NCBI RefSeq assembly: GCF_000008765.1
Contig: NC_003030.1
Location: 3,816,001 to 3,880,000 of the forward strand
DNA length: 64,000 nt
Reading direction: 5' to 3'
From: Clostridium acetobutylicum ATCC 824
GTDB lineage: Bacteria > Bacillota > Clostridia > Clostridiales > Clostridiaceae
The position numbers and the translations under genes are program-made. Positions within the stretch are counted from its first letter, which is position 1; each line of letters starts with the position of its first letter. Shown here piece after piece: positions 42,980 to 52,763 of this stretch. A model generated the notes under the pieces. That model did no database searches and was not told the DNA's origin. It was given only the letters and a program-made list of their open reading frames with translations.

Positions 42980-44428
42980 ATGTTTGAAAATATATCATCA
43001 AATGGAGTTTATAAAAATCTATTTGATGGAAAATGGGTTGAAAGTAAGACAAATAAAACCATAGAAACGCATTCTCCTTATGATGGAAGTTTAATTGGAA
43101 AAGTTCAGGCCTTATCAAAAGAGGAAGTTGATGAGATTTTTAAAAGTTCAAGAACAGCTCAGAAAAAATGGGGTGAAACTCCAATAAATGAGCGTGCTAG
43201 AATCATGCGTAAAGCAGCTGATATACTAGATGATAACGCAGAATATATAGCAAAAATTCTTTCAAATGAGATAGCAAAAGATTTAAAATCTTCTCTTTCA
43301 GAAGTAAAAAGAACAGCTGATTTTATAAGATTTACAGCTAATGAAGGTACTCATATGGAAGGAGAAGCTATTAACTCAGATAATTTTCCTGGTTCTAAAA
43401 AAGATAAACTTTCTCTAGTTGAAAGAGTTCCTTTAGGAATAGTTTTAGCTATATCTCCTTTTAATTATCCTGTAAATCTTTCTGGGTCTAAGGTTGCTCC
43501 AGCACTTATAGCTGGAAATAGTGTTGTTTTAAAACCTTCTACAACTGGTGCTATAAGCGCACTTCATCTTGCAGAAATTTTTAATGCAGCTGGTCTTCCA
43601 GCAGGTGTTTTAAACACTGTAACAGGAAAAGGGTCTGAAATAGGCGATTATTTAATTACCCATGAAGAAGTAAACTTTATTAACTTTACGGGAAGCTCTG
43701 CTGTAGGTAAGCATATTTCAAAAATAGCTGGAATGATACCTATGGTTCTTGAGCTTGGTGGTAAAGATGCTGCTATAGTTCTCGAAGATGCCAATCTTGA
43801 AACAACAGCTAAAAGCATAGTATCTGGAGCATATGGATACTCCGGCCAAAGGTGTACTGCTGTAAAAAGAGTTCTTGTAATGGATAAAGTAGCTGATGAA
43901 TTAGTTGAACTTGTTACAAAAAAAGTTAAAGAATTAAAGGTAGGTAATCCTTTTGATGATGTTACAATAACCCCACTTATAGACAACAAGGCAGCAGATT
44001 ATGTTCAAACTCTCATTGACGACGCTATCGAAAAGGGTGCAACTCTTATCGTTGGAAATAAGCGTAAAGAAAATTTAATGTATCCTACTTTATTTGATAA
44101 TGTAACTGCTGATATGCGTATTGCTTGGGAAGAACCATTTGGACCAGTTTTACCTATTATTCGTGTAAAAAGCATGGATGAAGCAATAGAATTAGCAAAT
44201 AGATCTGAATATGGTCTTCAATCTGCAGTATTTACTGAAAATATGCATGATGCCTTTTATATTGCCAATAAATTAGATGTTGGAACTGTTCAAGTAAATA
44301 ATAAGCCTGAAAGAGGCCCAGATCACTTCCCATTCCTTGGAACAAAGTCATCAGGTATGGGCACTCAAGGAATTCGATACAGTATAGAGGCAATGACAAG
44401 GCATAAATCAATAGTTTTAAACCTATAA
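42980..44428 (+). CDS. gapN: NADP-dependent non-phosphorylating glyceraldehyde-3-phosphate dehydrogenase
   Basis: 482 residues from the ATG at 42980 (AAAGGTGG before it). The frame extends up to 42938 without a ribosome site. Aldehyde dehydrogenase motifs: Glu258 in LELGGKDAAIVLE, Cys292 in YSGQRCTAVKR, and ISPFNYPVNLSGSKVAPAL at the cofactor site. It oxidises glyceraldehyde-3-phosphate to 3-phosphoglycerate with NADP+, bypassing one ATP step and giving NADPH. It is a single gene closed by a terminator. Confidence 0.9.
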   Translation: MFENISSNGVYKNLFDGKWVESKTNKTIETHSPYDGSLIGKVQALSKEEVDEIFKSSRTAQKKWGETPINERARIMRKAADILDDNAEYIAKILSNEIAKDLKSSLSEVKRTADFIRFTANEGTHMEGEAINSDNFPGSKKDKLSLVERVPLGIVLAISPFNYPVNLSGSKVAPALIAGNSVVLKPSTTGAISALHLAEIFNAAGLPAGVLNTVTGKGSEIGDYLITHEEVNFINFTGSSAVGKHISKIAGMIPMVLELGGKDAAIVLEDANLETTAKSIVSGAYGYSGQRCTAVKRVLVMDKVADELVELVTKKVKELKVGNPFDDVTITPLIDNKAADYVQTLIDDAIEKGATLIVGNKRKENLMYPTLFDNVTADMRIAWEEPFGPVLPIIRVKSMDEAIELANRSEYGLQSAVFTENMHDAFYIANKLDVGTVQVNNKPERGPDHFPFLGTKSSGMGTQGIRYSIEAMTRHKSIVLNL

Positions 44429-44453
44429 TTTTATTCTATCCAATCTCACACTT

Positions 44454-44494
44454 ATAAAGAAACCAATTTGATCCACTTAAATTGGTTTCTTTAT
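44454..44494 (+). terminator. Terminator of gapN
   Basis: A 16-bp perfect stem (44454-44469 with 44479-44494) followed by ATTTTA, 25 bases past the gapN stop. Confidence 0.85.
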
Positions 44495-44584
44495 ATTTTA
44501 CACATAAATTACTCACCATCTACCATTTGTTGTAATAAACATATAATTATCTTATATACTATTTATTTTGGGAGGCGATTTTGG

Positions 44585-45274
44585 ATGTTTGATTACAACT
44601 TAGAATTAAATTACTTTCTAAGAATAATAATTGCAGGTCTATGCGGAGGGCTAATAGGCTATGAAAGAAAAAACAGAATGAAGGAAGCTGGTATACGTAC
44701 TCACTTTATAGTTTGCTTAAGTTCCGCATTAATTATGGTAGTATCAAAATATGGTTTTCAAGATCAAATTGGAATAAAAAATATATCTATAGATCCTTCT
44801 CGTGTTGCTGCACAAGTAGTAAGTGGCATAGGCTTTTTAGGCGCAGGTATGATTTTTATGAGGAGACAATCTGTAAAAGGTTTAACTACAGCTGCTGGAG
44901 TATGGGCTACCGCCGGTGTTGGTCTTGCTATAGGCTCTGGCCTTTATCTCATAGGTCTCTTGTCTTCTTTTATAATATTATTAGGTCAGACTATTTTACA
45001 CAGAAACTTTTCTTGGCTTTCAACACCAAGAACTGAAGAATTAAATATCAAGGTAATAAATGAACCAAATGTTGTAGATAAGATTCGTAATATATTTACT
45101 AGTAAGGATATTGTTATATTAAGCTTTAAAATTAAAGATGGCAATGATAATAACTTCGATAAACCAAAACTTATCAATATGAGCTTTGTATTAAAGGTTC
45201 CTCAAACCTATGACACCTCGGATTTTCTTTCAATGATTCAAAAATACCCTTTTATAAAGTATATTGAGTTTTAA
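44585..45274 (+). CDS. MgtC/SapB-family membrane protein
   Basis: 229 residues from the ATG at 44585 (GGAGG 9 bases before). The open frame to 44468 lacks support and overlaps the gapN terminator. The N-terminal part has four helices with GGLIGYERK, GIRTHFIVCLSSAL, VVSGIGFLGAGMI and GLTTAAGVWATAGVG, all MgtC motifs. The C-terminal 70 residues form an ACT-like cytoplasmic domain. Family members act in Mg2+ or acid stress, not as proven Mg2+ importers. The role here is open. Confidence 0.88.
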   Translation: MFDYNLELNYFLRIIIAGLCGGLIGYERKNRMKEAGIRTHFIVCLSSALIMVVSKYGFQDQIGIKNISIDPSRVAAQVVSGIGFLGAGMIFMRRQSVKGLTTAAGVWATAGVGLAIGSGLYLIGLLSSFIILLGQTILHRNFSWLSTPRTEELNIKVINEPNVVDKIRNIFTSKDIVILSFKIKDGNDNNFDKPKLINMSFVLKVPQTYDTSDFLSMIQKYPFIKYIEF

Positions 45275-45277
45275 AAT

Positions 45278-45306
45278 GTCCCTATTTTCAAGGGGCTTAT
45301 TTTTAT
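45278..45306 (+). terminator. Weak terminator after the MgtC-family gene
   Basis: A 6-bp stem (45278-45283 with 45291-45296) followed by TTATTTTTATT. Confidence 0.55.
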
Positions 45307-45362
45307 TATATAATAAATCTATTCGAATATTTTAAATCATTAATGGAGGCTTTAAACTTATT

Positions 45363-46157
45363 ATGAACGATTATGATAACAATTCTAATATAAATGAAGA
45401 TGCATGGAATAAAGAAACATACTCTGCATGGGTTAAACGCTTTGGAACTCCAGATACTGCTGCAAAAAAGATATCTAAGGACCCTTCAAAAATTTTATCC
45501 GTCTTGCACGAAAAACTTGGAGATGTAAAAGGGAAAAAAATAATGAACATTATGGGTTCAAATGGTAGTAAAGCCGTTGCCCTTGCACTATTAGGTGCAG
45601 ATGTAACCGTTGTTGATTTTTCAAAGGGAAATATGGATTACGCTCTTGATTTAGCTAAAGAAGCGGATGTTAAAATAGATTATATTTTAAGTGATATATT
45701 AAAACTTCCAGAGGATAAGCTAACAGCTGACTATGATATAGTTTTTGCAGAAATGGGTATAATTCATTACTTTATTGACCTAAAGCCATTTATAAAAACA
45801 ATAAATAGACTTCTTAAAGAAGGAGGCTTATTTGTTCTTAGAGATTTTCATCCGGTATCCACCAAATTAATCACATCTAGAGGCTCAACTGCAAAGGTTA
45901 GAAAGCATAAGGTTACAGGTGATTACTTTGATACCTCCTTAGAAGAAAAAGATGCCGCCTTTTCAAAATATCTTATTGATAACAAAGAGCCTGAAAAGGT
46001 GCTTTTAAGAAAATGGACTTTAGGTGAAATAGTTACTTCTGTTGCCGAAGGTGGTTTTAAAATAAAAAAATTAGACGAAGAACCAAACTTATCTTGTGAT
46101 AATTTTGATAAAGGTATACCAAAGAGTTTTACTTTAACTTCAGAAAAACTTAGTTAA
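45363..46157 (+). CDS. SAM-dependent class I methyltransferase
   Basis: 264 residues. Motif I is IMNIMGSNGSKAVALALLGADV, seen as NIMGSNGSKAVALA, followed by VVDFSKGNMDYA (acidic ligand of SAM) and YDIVFAEMGIIHYF (motif IV). RLLKEGGLFVLRDFHPVS is the conserved post-motif segment. The substrate is unknown; small-molecule methyltransferases of the UbiE/ArsM fold are similar. It is a free-standing gene with GGAGG 13 bases before the ATG. Confidence 0.85.
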   Translation: MNDYDNNSNINEDAWNKETYSAWVKRFGTPDTAAKKISKDPSKILSVLHEKLGDVKGKKIMNIMGSNGSKAVALALLGADVTVVDFSKGNMDYALDLAKEADVKIDYILSDILKLPEDKLTADYDIVFAEMGIIHYFIDLKPFIKTINRLLKEGGLFVLRDFHPVSTKLITSRGSTAKVRKHKVTGDYFDTSLEEKDAAFSKYLIDNKEPEKVLLRKWTLGEIVTSVAEGGFKIKKLDEEPNLSCDNFDKGIPKSFTLTSEKLS

Positions 46158-46247
46158 TAATTTAATAATTATTTGACATTTGCCTTGATATTTTATAGAA
46201 TTAATTTGAAATATATTAATAATTTTATAAAATAGGAGGCATTTTTT

Positions 46248-47183
46248 ATGGAAACCATAATTAAAAATTACAGTCTCTTAAAAGGCATAATCCATAAAGA
46301 ACTTTATGATAATGGAAATATAAAAAGCTTTATATTAGATAAAAAAAATGAGCTACCAACAAATTACGGAACTCTTATTCCTCAATACGATAGTTCTTAC
46401 GAAAGACGTAAGTATATAGACTCTGTTTCCTTTTATAAAAGTGGAAAACTCAAAAGTATTTATTTACAAAATCAAACTACTATAAATACTCCTATTGGTA
46501 AATTACCCTCGGAACTTATAACTTTTTATGAGAATGGTGCTTTAAAACGTGTTTTTCCCCTTAACGGTAAGCTCGGAGGTTACTGGTCAGAACAAGATGA
46601 ATATAGTCTTGCTGAAGATACAAGTTTCAATTTAAAGGTAGGCTCCTTTAATAAAAAAATAATAAACGTATATTTTTATAATAGTGGTAATTTAAAAAGT
46701 ATTACCTTTTGGCCTAAAAATACTCCTATTATAGATACACCCATTGGCAAGGCTGAGGTTCGAATAGGTTTATCCCTTTATGAGAACGGATGTTTAAAAT
46801 CTTTTGAACCAAACAAACCATTATTACTGCAAACTCCTATTGGAAAAATAACTGCCTACGACTCAAATGCTAGTGGAATAAATGGAGATTTAAACTCCGT
46901 GAATTTCTATGAATGCGGAGATTTAAAGTCTTTAGTAACTTCCTCTGATAAAGTGACTATAACTTCAGTCGATGGTAAAAAAACAGTCTATGAACCTGGT
47001 TTAAGACTAAGTATAATAGACAATAAATCTCTAGAGGTTATACCTCTAAATATAACTTTTTATGATAATAAGGTTCAGTTTAATAACAGCAAAAAAGACG
47101 AATATGATATAACTGCATCAACTTTTACTATTGAACATCTATCTTTTAAACAATCCTCTCCTTGTACAAATTGCTCTAAATAG
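46248..47183 (+). CDS. Cytosolic repeat protein with Y-x-N-G-x-L-K-S repeats
   Basis: 311 residues without a signal peptide or membrane segment. Six repeats carry a Y-x-[NSC]-G-x-[LI]-K-[SR] core: YDNGNIKS, YKSGKLKS, YENGALKR, YNSGNLKS, YENGCLKS and YECGDLKS. Three spacers hold TPIGK (TPIGKLPS, TPIGKAEV, TPIGKITA). The pattern recalls MORN or YwqK-type beta-hairpin repeats. The C-terminus ends in SPCTNCSK. AGGAGGC precedes the ATG. I do not know a function; such repeats often bind proteins or membranes. Confidence 0.75.
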   Translation: METIIKNYSLLKGIIHKELYDNGNIKSFILDKKNELPTNYGTLIPQYDSSYERRKYIDSVSFYKSGKLKSIYLQNQTTINTPIGKLPSELITFYENGALKRVFPLNGKLGGYWSEQDEYSLAEDTSFNLKVGSFNKKIINVYFYNSGNLKSITFWPKNTPIIDTPIGKAEVRIGLSLYENGCLKSFEPNKPLLLQTPIGKITAYDSNASGINGDLNSVNFYECGDLKSLVTSSDKVTITSVDGKKTVYEPGLRLSIIDNKSLEVIPLNITFYDNKVQFNNSKKDEYDITASTFTIEHLSFKQSSPCTNCSK

Positions 47184-47190
47184 AAATAAA

Positions 47191-47225
47191 AAATAAGGTA
47201 ATCTTATGCCTAGATTACCTTATTT
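47191..47225. terminator. Bidirectional terminator
   Basis: A 14-bp perfect stem (47191-47204 with 47212-47225) between the repeat protein gene and the convergent glycosyltransferase gene. Confidence 0.85.
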
Positions 47226-47234
47226 ACATACTTC

Positions 47235-48203
47235 TTAATTTACTTTTTTTCTTTGAATAGCCTGCTGTTTGTAATTTACTATATTATCTATTATATAAAC
47301 CGGCCTCTCTTTGGTCTCTTCAAAAATTCTTGCAACATATTGTCCCATTATACCATGACTTAGAAAAGCAATACCAAACATAATAATGTTTAAAGATAAG
47401 ATTAATCCTAAACTCAAAATATGAGTTCCAGATATTAAATTTTTTGTAATTACAATTATAGAAGCAATTACACCTATAATCGAAAAAAGAGATCCTACAT
47501 AAGTTATAATACCAAGCGGTTTGTATGAAAGTGAGGTTATTCCATCTAGTGCTAGCTTAATCATTTTGTTTAACGGATATTTTGTTTCTCCAGCAAATCT
47601 TTCATGTCTTACAAACTCTACATAGGTTTGCTTAAATCCAACCCAACTCACCAATCCTCTAACATATCTACTCTTTTCAGGTAGTGAAGCTAGTGCATCA
47701 CATACTTTTCTATCAATAAGCCTAAAGTCTCCAACATCTACAGGAACATCTACATTGGTCATACCTCTCAGAACTCTATAGTACATACTCGAAGTAAATT
47801 TCTTAAAAAAGGTTTCACCTTCTCTTTTAGCTCTTTTCCCGTATACCACTTCATATCCTTGTTTCCACTTCTCAATCATTTGCAGTATAACTTCTGGTGG
47901 ATCTTGGAGATCTGCATCAATTACCACAATTGCATGTCCGATTGCTACATTCATTCCTGCTGTTATAGCCGCTTGATGCCCGAAGTTTCTAGAAAAGTTA
48001 ACAAGCTTAACTCTATCATCCTTCTCACAAATTAACTCTACCTTTTTCCTTGTTGAATCTATGCTCCCATCATTGACAAACACTAGCTCATATTCTTCAT
48101 TTGTCATATCCATAACTTCTTTGAGCCTCTTATAACTTTCAAGAATAACAAGCTCTTCATTAAATATGGGTACAACCACACTATAAATTATTCTGTATCC
48201 CAT
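47235..48203 (-). CDS. Membrane glycosyltransferase family 2 (GtrB/dolichol-phosphate type)
   Basis: 322 residues. The GT-A domain has VVPIFNEELVI, VFVNDGSIDSTR, VVIDADLQDPPEV (catalytic DxD region) and KRAKREGETFFKK. Two C-terminal helices (residues 235-262 and 270-292) anchor it. This is the polyisoprenyl-phosphate glycosyltransferase type, which loads a sugar on undecaprenyl phosphate for wall or teichoic acid decoration. No flippase is next to it; the two-component genes upstream share its strand. Confidence 0.88.
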   Translation of the reverse strand: MGYRIIYSVVVPIFNEELVILESYKRLKEVMDMTNEEYELVFVNDGSIDSTRKKVELICEKDDRVKLVNFSRNFGHQAAITAGMNVAIGHAIVVIDADLQDPPEVILQMIEKWKQGYEVVYGKRAKREGETFFKKFTSSMYYRVLRGMTNVDVPVDVGDFRLIDRKVCDALASLPEKSRYVRGLVSWVGFKQTYVEFVRHERFAGETKYPLNKMIKLALDGITSLSYKPLGIITYVGSLFSIIGVIASIIVITKNLISGTHILSLGLILSLNIIMFGIAFLSHGIMGQYVARIFEETKERPVYIIDNIVNYKQQAIQRKKVN

Positions 48204-48290
48204 AACACTTCACCTCTCCTAGTTTCTTGATTGAATTATACTAGAAAAATACAGTTACAATATGGAATATCTATGTGATTTTTATGTGAT

Positions 48291-49667
48291 TTATAATAGG
48301 TCTGTACTATTGTAGACTGGACATTTTATTAAGAAACTAACTCCAACTTCTCTATTAACTGCTCTAATCTCTCCTCCATAAAAGTTAACTATCTTTTTTG
48401 ATATTGCAAGTCCGAGACCAAACTTTCCTTTCTTATCCTTGTATAGATTATCAAATATCTTCTCTATGCTTTTTTCTGGTATATGCTCTCCATCATTGTA
48501 TATTTCTATTATTGCAGAATTATCTTCTCTCTTAAGTCTCAATATTATCTCTCTCTTCGCATATCTAAGGGAGTTTTCTAGTATATTTTCTATAGCCACC
48601 TCTATTTTTTCTTGATTTCCAAAAACATTAATAGTGTTTGAGATGATATCTGGTTTAATATCACAATTAAAAACCTTAAACCTATCCACCATTTTGTAAA
48701 GAAGATCTCTTAAATTCACTATTTCATTTTCAACGTTATTCTCTAGTACATAGTCGAGTGTATTTAAATACAACATTTGCTTGATTTTCTTTTCTAGCCT
48801 AATAGCCTCATCTTTTATTATCTCTGCTGTCCTCTCAACAGAATCAATATAAATACCATCAATAATAGCCTCGGCATGACTCATTATAACCATAACTGGT
48901 GTTTTTAAATCATGGGATATACTTTGAAGAAACATTTTTTCATTCTCATCCGCATACTTTAATTGTTTCTGCATAATATTCATTGAGTTAGCAAGACTTC
49001 CTATTTCATCATCGCTTCTAACTTGAATAGGCTCTTTCCAATCCTTATTTGCTATTTTTTTCGTATAACTTTCTAGCTCCTTAAGCGGCTTAGATATGTG
49101 TCCAGCTACAATTTTTGCAGTAAAAAAGCCTATTATTATAAATACGATTCCAACTATACCAACTTGATATAATATATTGTTATCTACAAAGTATGGCATA
49201 TAAGTTATAAGATATGTATTTTTTCCATATCCCACGCTAGCATGACTTATAATAAAAAGCACCTTTATGCCTTTGTAATACTCCTTGAACTCCTTATCCG
49301 AATTTCCAGCCTTAGATAAGTACTCAATCATCCACTTTCTCATATCACTGTCATGCATCATGGGACCTCCACCTACCGGATTTTGATTCACATTTTGCAT
49401 CTCATATTCATCAGCCTTAACTGTTACTATAAAGCTTTGACTTCTCTCTAAGTTTCTTAATTTATCAAATCTTAAAGGTTTATCCGTACTACTATTTTTA
49501 AGAAGCATATCATGGGCAGTTTTTAAATCCTGTATTTTTTCATTTTCATCGAAAGCTCTAAATGCTGATATATACAATAGTGAAATGCTGCAAACTATTA
49601 TGAGAATCATAACCGTAAAGGTCATCCATATTCTCATAGTTATGGTCTTTATCTTAAATATTTTCAC
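48291..49667 (-). CDS. Sensor histidine kinase
   Basis: 458 residues. Two helices (about 12-32 and 165-190) enclose a 130-residue extracellular sensor. HAMP, then the HisKA site SISHDLKTPVMV, then HATPase motifs ENILENSLRYA and KFGLGLAISKKI follow. It overlaps the regulator gene by 4 bases (ATGA). The sensor domain has a Met-rich patch (NPVGGGPMMHDSDMR), with no clear ligand. Confidence 0.9.
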   Translation of the reverse strand: MKIFKIKTITMRIWMTFTVMILIIVCSISLLYISAFRAFDENEKIQDLKTAHDMLLKNSSTDKPLRFDKLRNLERSQSFIVTVKADEYEMQNVNQNPVGGGPMMHDSDMRKWMIEYLSKAGNSDKEFKEYYKGIKVLFIISHASVGYGKNTYLITYMPYFVDNNILYQVGIVGIVFIIIGFFTAKIVAGHISKPLKELESYTKKIANKDWKEPIQVRSDDEIGSLANSMNIMQKQLKYADENEKMFLQSISHDLKTPVMVIMSHAEAIIDGIYIDSVERTAEIIKDEAIRLEKKIKQMLYLNTLDYVLENNVENEIVNLRDLLYKMVDRFKVFNCDIKPDIISNTINVFGNQEKIEVAIENILENSLRYAKREIILRLKREDNSAIIEIYNDGEHIPEKSIEKIFDNLYKDKKGKFGLGLAISKKIVNFYGGEIRAVNREVGVSFLIKCPVYNSTDLL

Positions 49668-50347
49668 TGTCTTACCACCAATTTATAACCATAGCCGTAT
49701 ACTGTTTCTATGGTTAGTTTATTTATCTTTTTTCTTAGCCTTCGTATAGTATCATCTACAACTCTGTCTGAACCAAAATAGTCATCTCCCCAAACATTTA
49801 CTAATATTTGCTCCCTTGAAATAACATTATTTTTATTGTCTGAAAGATAACTTAAAAGTTCAAATTCTTTGTTTGTAAGCTGCAGCTCTTCATTTCTAAA
49901 AAAAACCAACCTTTGTTTCTTACTTATTGTATATTCTCCAATTTTTATATCATCTTGATTTTCTTGATCTTTATCTCCATACAATCTTTCCATAAGCTTA
50001 TTTGTTCTTATAACTAGTTCTCTTGGCAAAAAAGGTTTGGATAAATAATCATCACTTCCAAGCTCTAGTCCAACTACTCTATCCAATTCTTCGTTTCTTG
50101 CAGACATAAATATCACAGGAGTAGCCTTATTATTTTGCTTAATGCTCTTAATAAGCTCATATCCATCTATATCTGGAAGCATTATATCTAGTATCCATAA
50201 ATCAGGCATATCTTTTATTCTCTCTTTAGCAGAATTACCGTCAGCAAATGTAGTTACACTGTACCCTTCCTTTGTAAGATATTTATCAAGTAAAATATTT
50301 AAACTCTGTTCATCCTCAACTAAATATATTCTCTTGCCCAAAATCAT
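49664..50347 (-). CDS. OmpR-family response regulator
   Basis: 227 residues from the ATG at 50347. A GTG at 50350 and a TTG at 50341 are other starts, since the GGGG site lies only 3 bases from the ATG and 9 from the TTG. The receiver has LVEDE, the phospho-acceptor Asp in LWILDIMLPDIDG and the Lys in LSKPF. The C-terminal winged helix is of OmpR type (VWGDDYFGSDRVVDDTIRRLR). It pairs with the kinase at 48291. Confidence 0.92.
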   Translation of the reverse strand: MILGKRIYLVEDEQSLNILLDKYLTKEGYSVTTFADGNSAKERIKDMPDLWILDIMLPDIDGYELIKSIKQNNKATPVIFMSARNEELDRVVGLELGSDDYLSKPFLPRELVIRTNKLMERLYGDKDQENQDDIKIGEYTISKKQRLVFFRNEELQLTNKEFELLSYLSDNKNNVISREQILVNVWGDDYFGSDRVVDDTIRRLRKKINKLTIETVYGYGYKLVVRQ

Positions 50348-50432
50348 CACCCCAATTTATTATTGTTAAATAAAATTTTATCATATGCATTTAAAAAAAA
50401 CGTGTGAAAAATATGTGAAATTGCATAAAAAA

Positions 50433-50459
50433 AAGGAATACTTTTTATAAAGCTTCCTT
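50433..50459 (-). terminator. Terminator of the flavodoxin gene
   Basis: A 6-bp stem AAGGAA/TTCCTT (50433-50438 with 50454-50459), followed on the minus strand by a T run. Confidence 0.55.
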
Positions 50460-50496
50460 ATAACTATTTTACCCATTATTTACGTTTTCAATTATA

Positions 50497-50967
50497 TTAG
50501 AATAAACCAATTCCTTGAAGCCAATTTGTAACTTGCTGTTTATCAAAATCACTCATTGCTGCAAATCCAGAAAGAACTGTTGATTTGGGACATTCTTTTT
50601 CAATGTTTATTTTGATTTGTCCAATCCCTCCACCACCGTGAGTACAAAATGGAATAATAGTTTTTCCTTGAAGGTCAGCATTTCTTAAAAAACTTAATAT
50701 AGGCGGAGCAAATGATTTAAACCAATTAGGTGTTCCTAAAAAAATGTACTCATATGGTTCAACTGATTCATTTCCAGATAGTAATTTAGGACAGTATCCT
50801 CTCTCAACTTCATTCCTTACTTCCTTTGTTGCTGTATTGTAATTAAAGGAATATGCTTTTTCAGGAACTAATTCCCTAATATCTCCTCCAGTTTGTTCTG
50901 CTATTTCCCCTGCTAATTTTTTTGTTGTATTAGAAAAAGAATAAAACACTACTAATATATTGCTCAT
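50497..50967 (-). CDS. Flavodoxin-like protein
   Basis: 156 residues. The FMN phosphate loop is FYSFSNTTKKLA, with GTPNWFKSFAPP and CTHGGGGIGQ as the later FMN loops. It resembles short-chain flavodoxins of the Flavodoxin_4 type. It could be an NAD(P)H:quinone-like reductase or an electron carrier. It stands alone. TTGGGAGGT precedes the ATG. Confidence 0.88.
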   Translation of the reverse strand: MSNILVVFYSFSNTTKKLAGEIAEQTGGDIRELVPEKAYSFNYNTATKEVRNEVERGYCPKLLSGNESVEPYEYIFLGTPNWFKSFAPPILSFLRNADLQGKTIIPFCTHGGGGIGQIKINIEKECPKSTVLSGFAAMSDFDKQQVTNWLQGIGLF

Positions 50968-51027
50968 TTTTACCTCCCAAGTTTCTTATCTTTCCTTAAA
51001 ATATAACATATCCACTAGAATTAAGTC

Positions 51028-51837
<810 letters not shown>

Positions 51838-51920
51838 CTAGTAATCATATATATTTAGTATATGTTTTTGCTATGCTTTTGTCAATATATTAAAATGGGC
51901 CATTAAATTTCATCATTTTA

Positions 51921-52244
51921 TCAATGTACTTTCGAAGTTAAATTCAATCCAACTACTCCTACTATTATTAGTAAGATACATAATATTTTACTAATATTAA
52001 CTGGCTCTTTAAATACTAAAATTCCTATTGTAACTATTAAAACTATGCCTACAGCAGACCATATAGCATATGCAACTCCTATATCTATCTTCTTTAGTGC
52101 AAGTGTAAGCATACTCAAACTTAGGATATAGAAAACCATCATTACAATAGCATATTTAAAATCACTAAATCCTTTAGACTGCTTCATAAAAGTTGTTCCA
52201 GAAACCTCAAATATTATAGCTAAAATCAAGTAAATCCAACTCAT
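51921..52244 (-). CDS. Small multidrug resistance (SMR) efflux protein
   Basis: 107 residues with four helices. The conserved Glu in helix 1 is in LAIIFEVSGTTFMKQS, and GVAYAIWSAVG in helix 3 is an EmrE/SugE signature. SMR proteins form dimers that exchange protons for cations. The ATG overlaps the TAA of the MarR gene before it (TAATG). It is therefore expected to be under that repressor. Confidence 0.92.
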   Translation of the reverse strand: MSWIYLILAIIFEVSGTTFMKQSKGFSDFKYAIVMMVFYILSLSMLTLALKKIDIGVAYAIWSAVGIVLIVTIGILVFKEPVNISKILCILLIIVGVVGLNLTSKVH

Positions 52245-52678
52245 TAAAGTTCATCTCCCATATTTTCAATTACATTTTCAAGTAAACTATCCAGTTCAGT
52301 AATTTGCTTACTGTCTAGTTTTTTAGTTATGGTATCTGCTATTCTTTCATAAATCCTATTATCTCCCTCAATTATTTGCAAAGCTTTATCTGTAAGCTTT
52401 AAATAGTAAATCCTTTTATCTTCCTTGGATTGCACCTTTGTAATAAGCTCGCTTCTTGAAAGCCTTTTAACTAGAGCTGATATTGCAGGTTTTGTTAGTT
52501 TAAGTTTATCTGCGGCCTCACTCATTTTAGGATTTTTAAGCTCGTGAATCATAGTTAAGTAATAGTAGTCATTCATATTAAAATTACTGATTTCTGCTTC
52601 TGACAAAGCATTTTTTATATTTTTAATAGACTTTTCCCACATATAATTAGCGATAACCGCAATTTTTTCTTCAAGCAT
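52244..52678 (-). CDS. MarR-family regulator of the SMR gene
   Basis: 144 residues. The winged helix is PKMSEAADKLKLTKPAISALVKRL in parts (AADKLKLTKPAIS, VKRLSRSELI) with the wing SKEDKRIYYLKLT. It lies directly before the SMR gene. A 40-base palindrome (52697-52736) lies before its start. MarR proteins usually repress and release on binding a ligand. Confidence 0.9.
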   Translation of the reverse strand: MLEEKIAVIANYMWEKSIKNIKNALSEAEISNFNMNDYYYLTMIHELKNPKMSEAADKLKLTKPAISALVKRLSRSELITKVQSKEDKRIYYLKLTDKALQIIEGDNRIYERIADTITKKLDSKQITELDSLLENVIENMGDEL

Positions 52679-52696
52679 AATATACCTCCAAATAAA

Positions 52697-52736
52697 AAAT
52701 GGTTAAAAGCATTTAATTAAATACTTTTAACCATTT
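52697..52736. promoter_or_regulatory. 40-base palindrome: MFS terminator and possible MarR operator
   Basis: The two halves (52697-52716 and 52717-52736) are reverse complements with one mismatch. The centre is ATTTAATTAAAT. It lies between the MFS gene stop (52764) and the MarR start (52678), so it can act as terminator of the first and operator of the second. Confidence 0.6.
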
Positions 52737-52763
52737 TATCAATTATACAAAATAAAATCAAAT

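Noticed and set aside
44468-44584. N-terminal extension of the MgtC-family protein by 39 residues
   Set aside because: It overlaps the gapN terminator hairpin and lacks a ribosome site; GGAGG serves the ATG at 44585.
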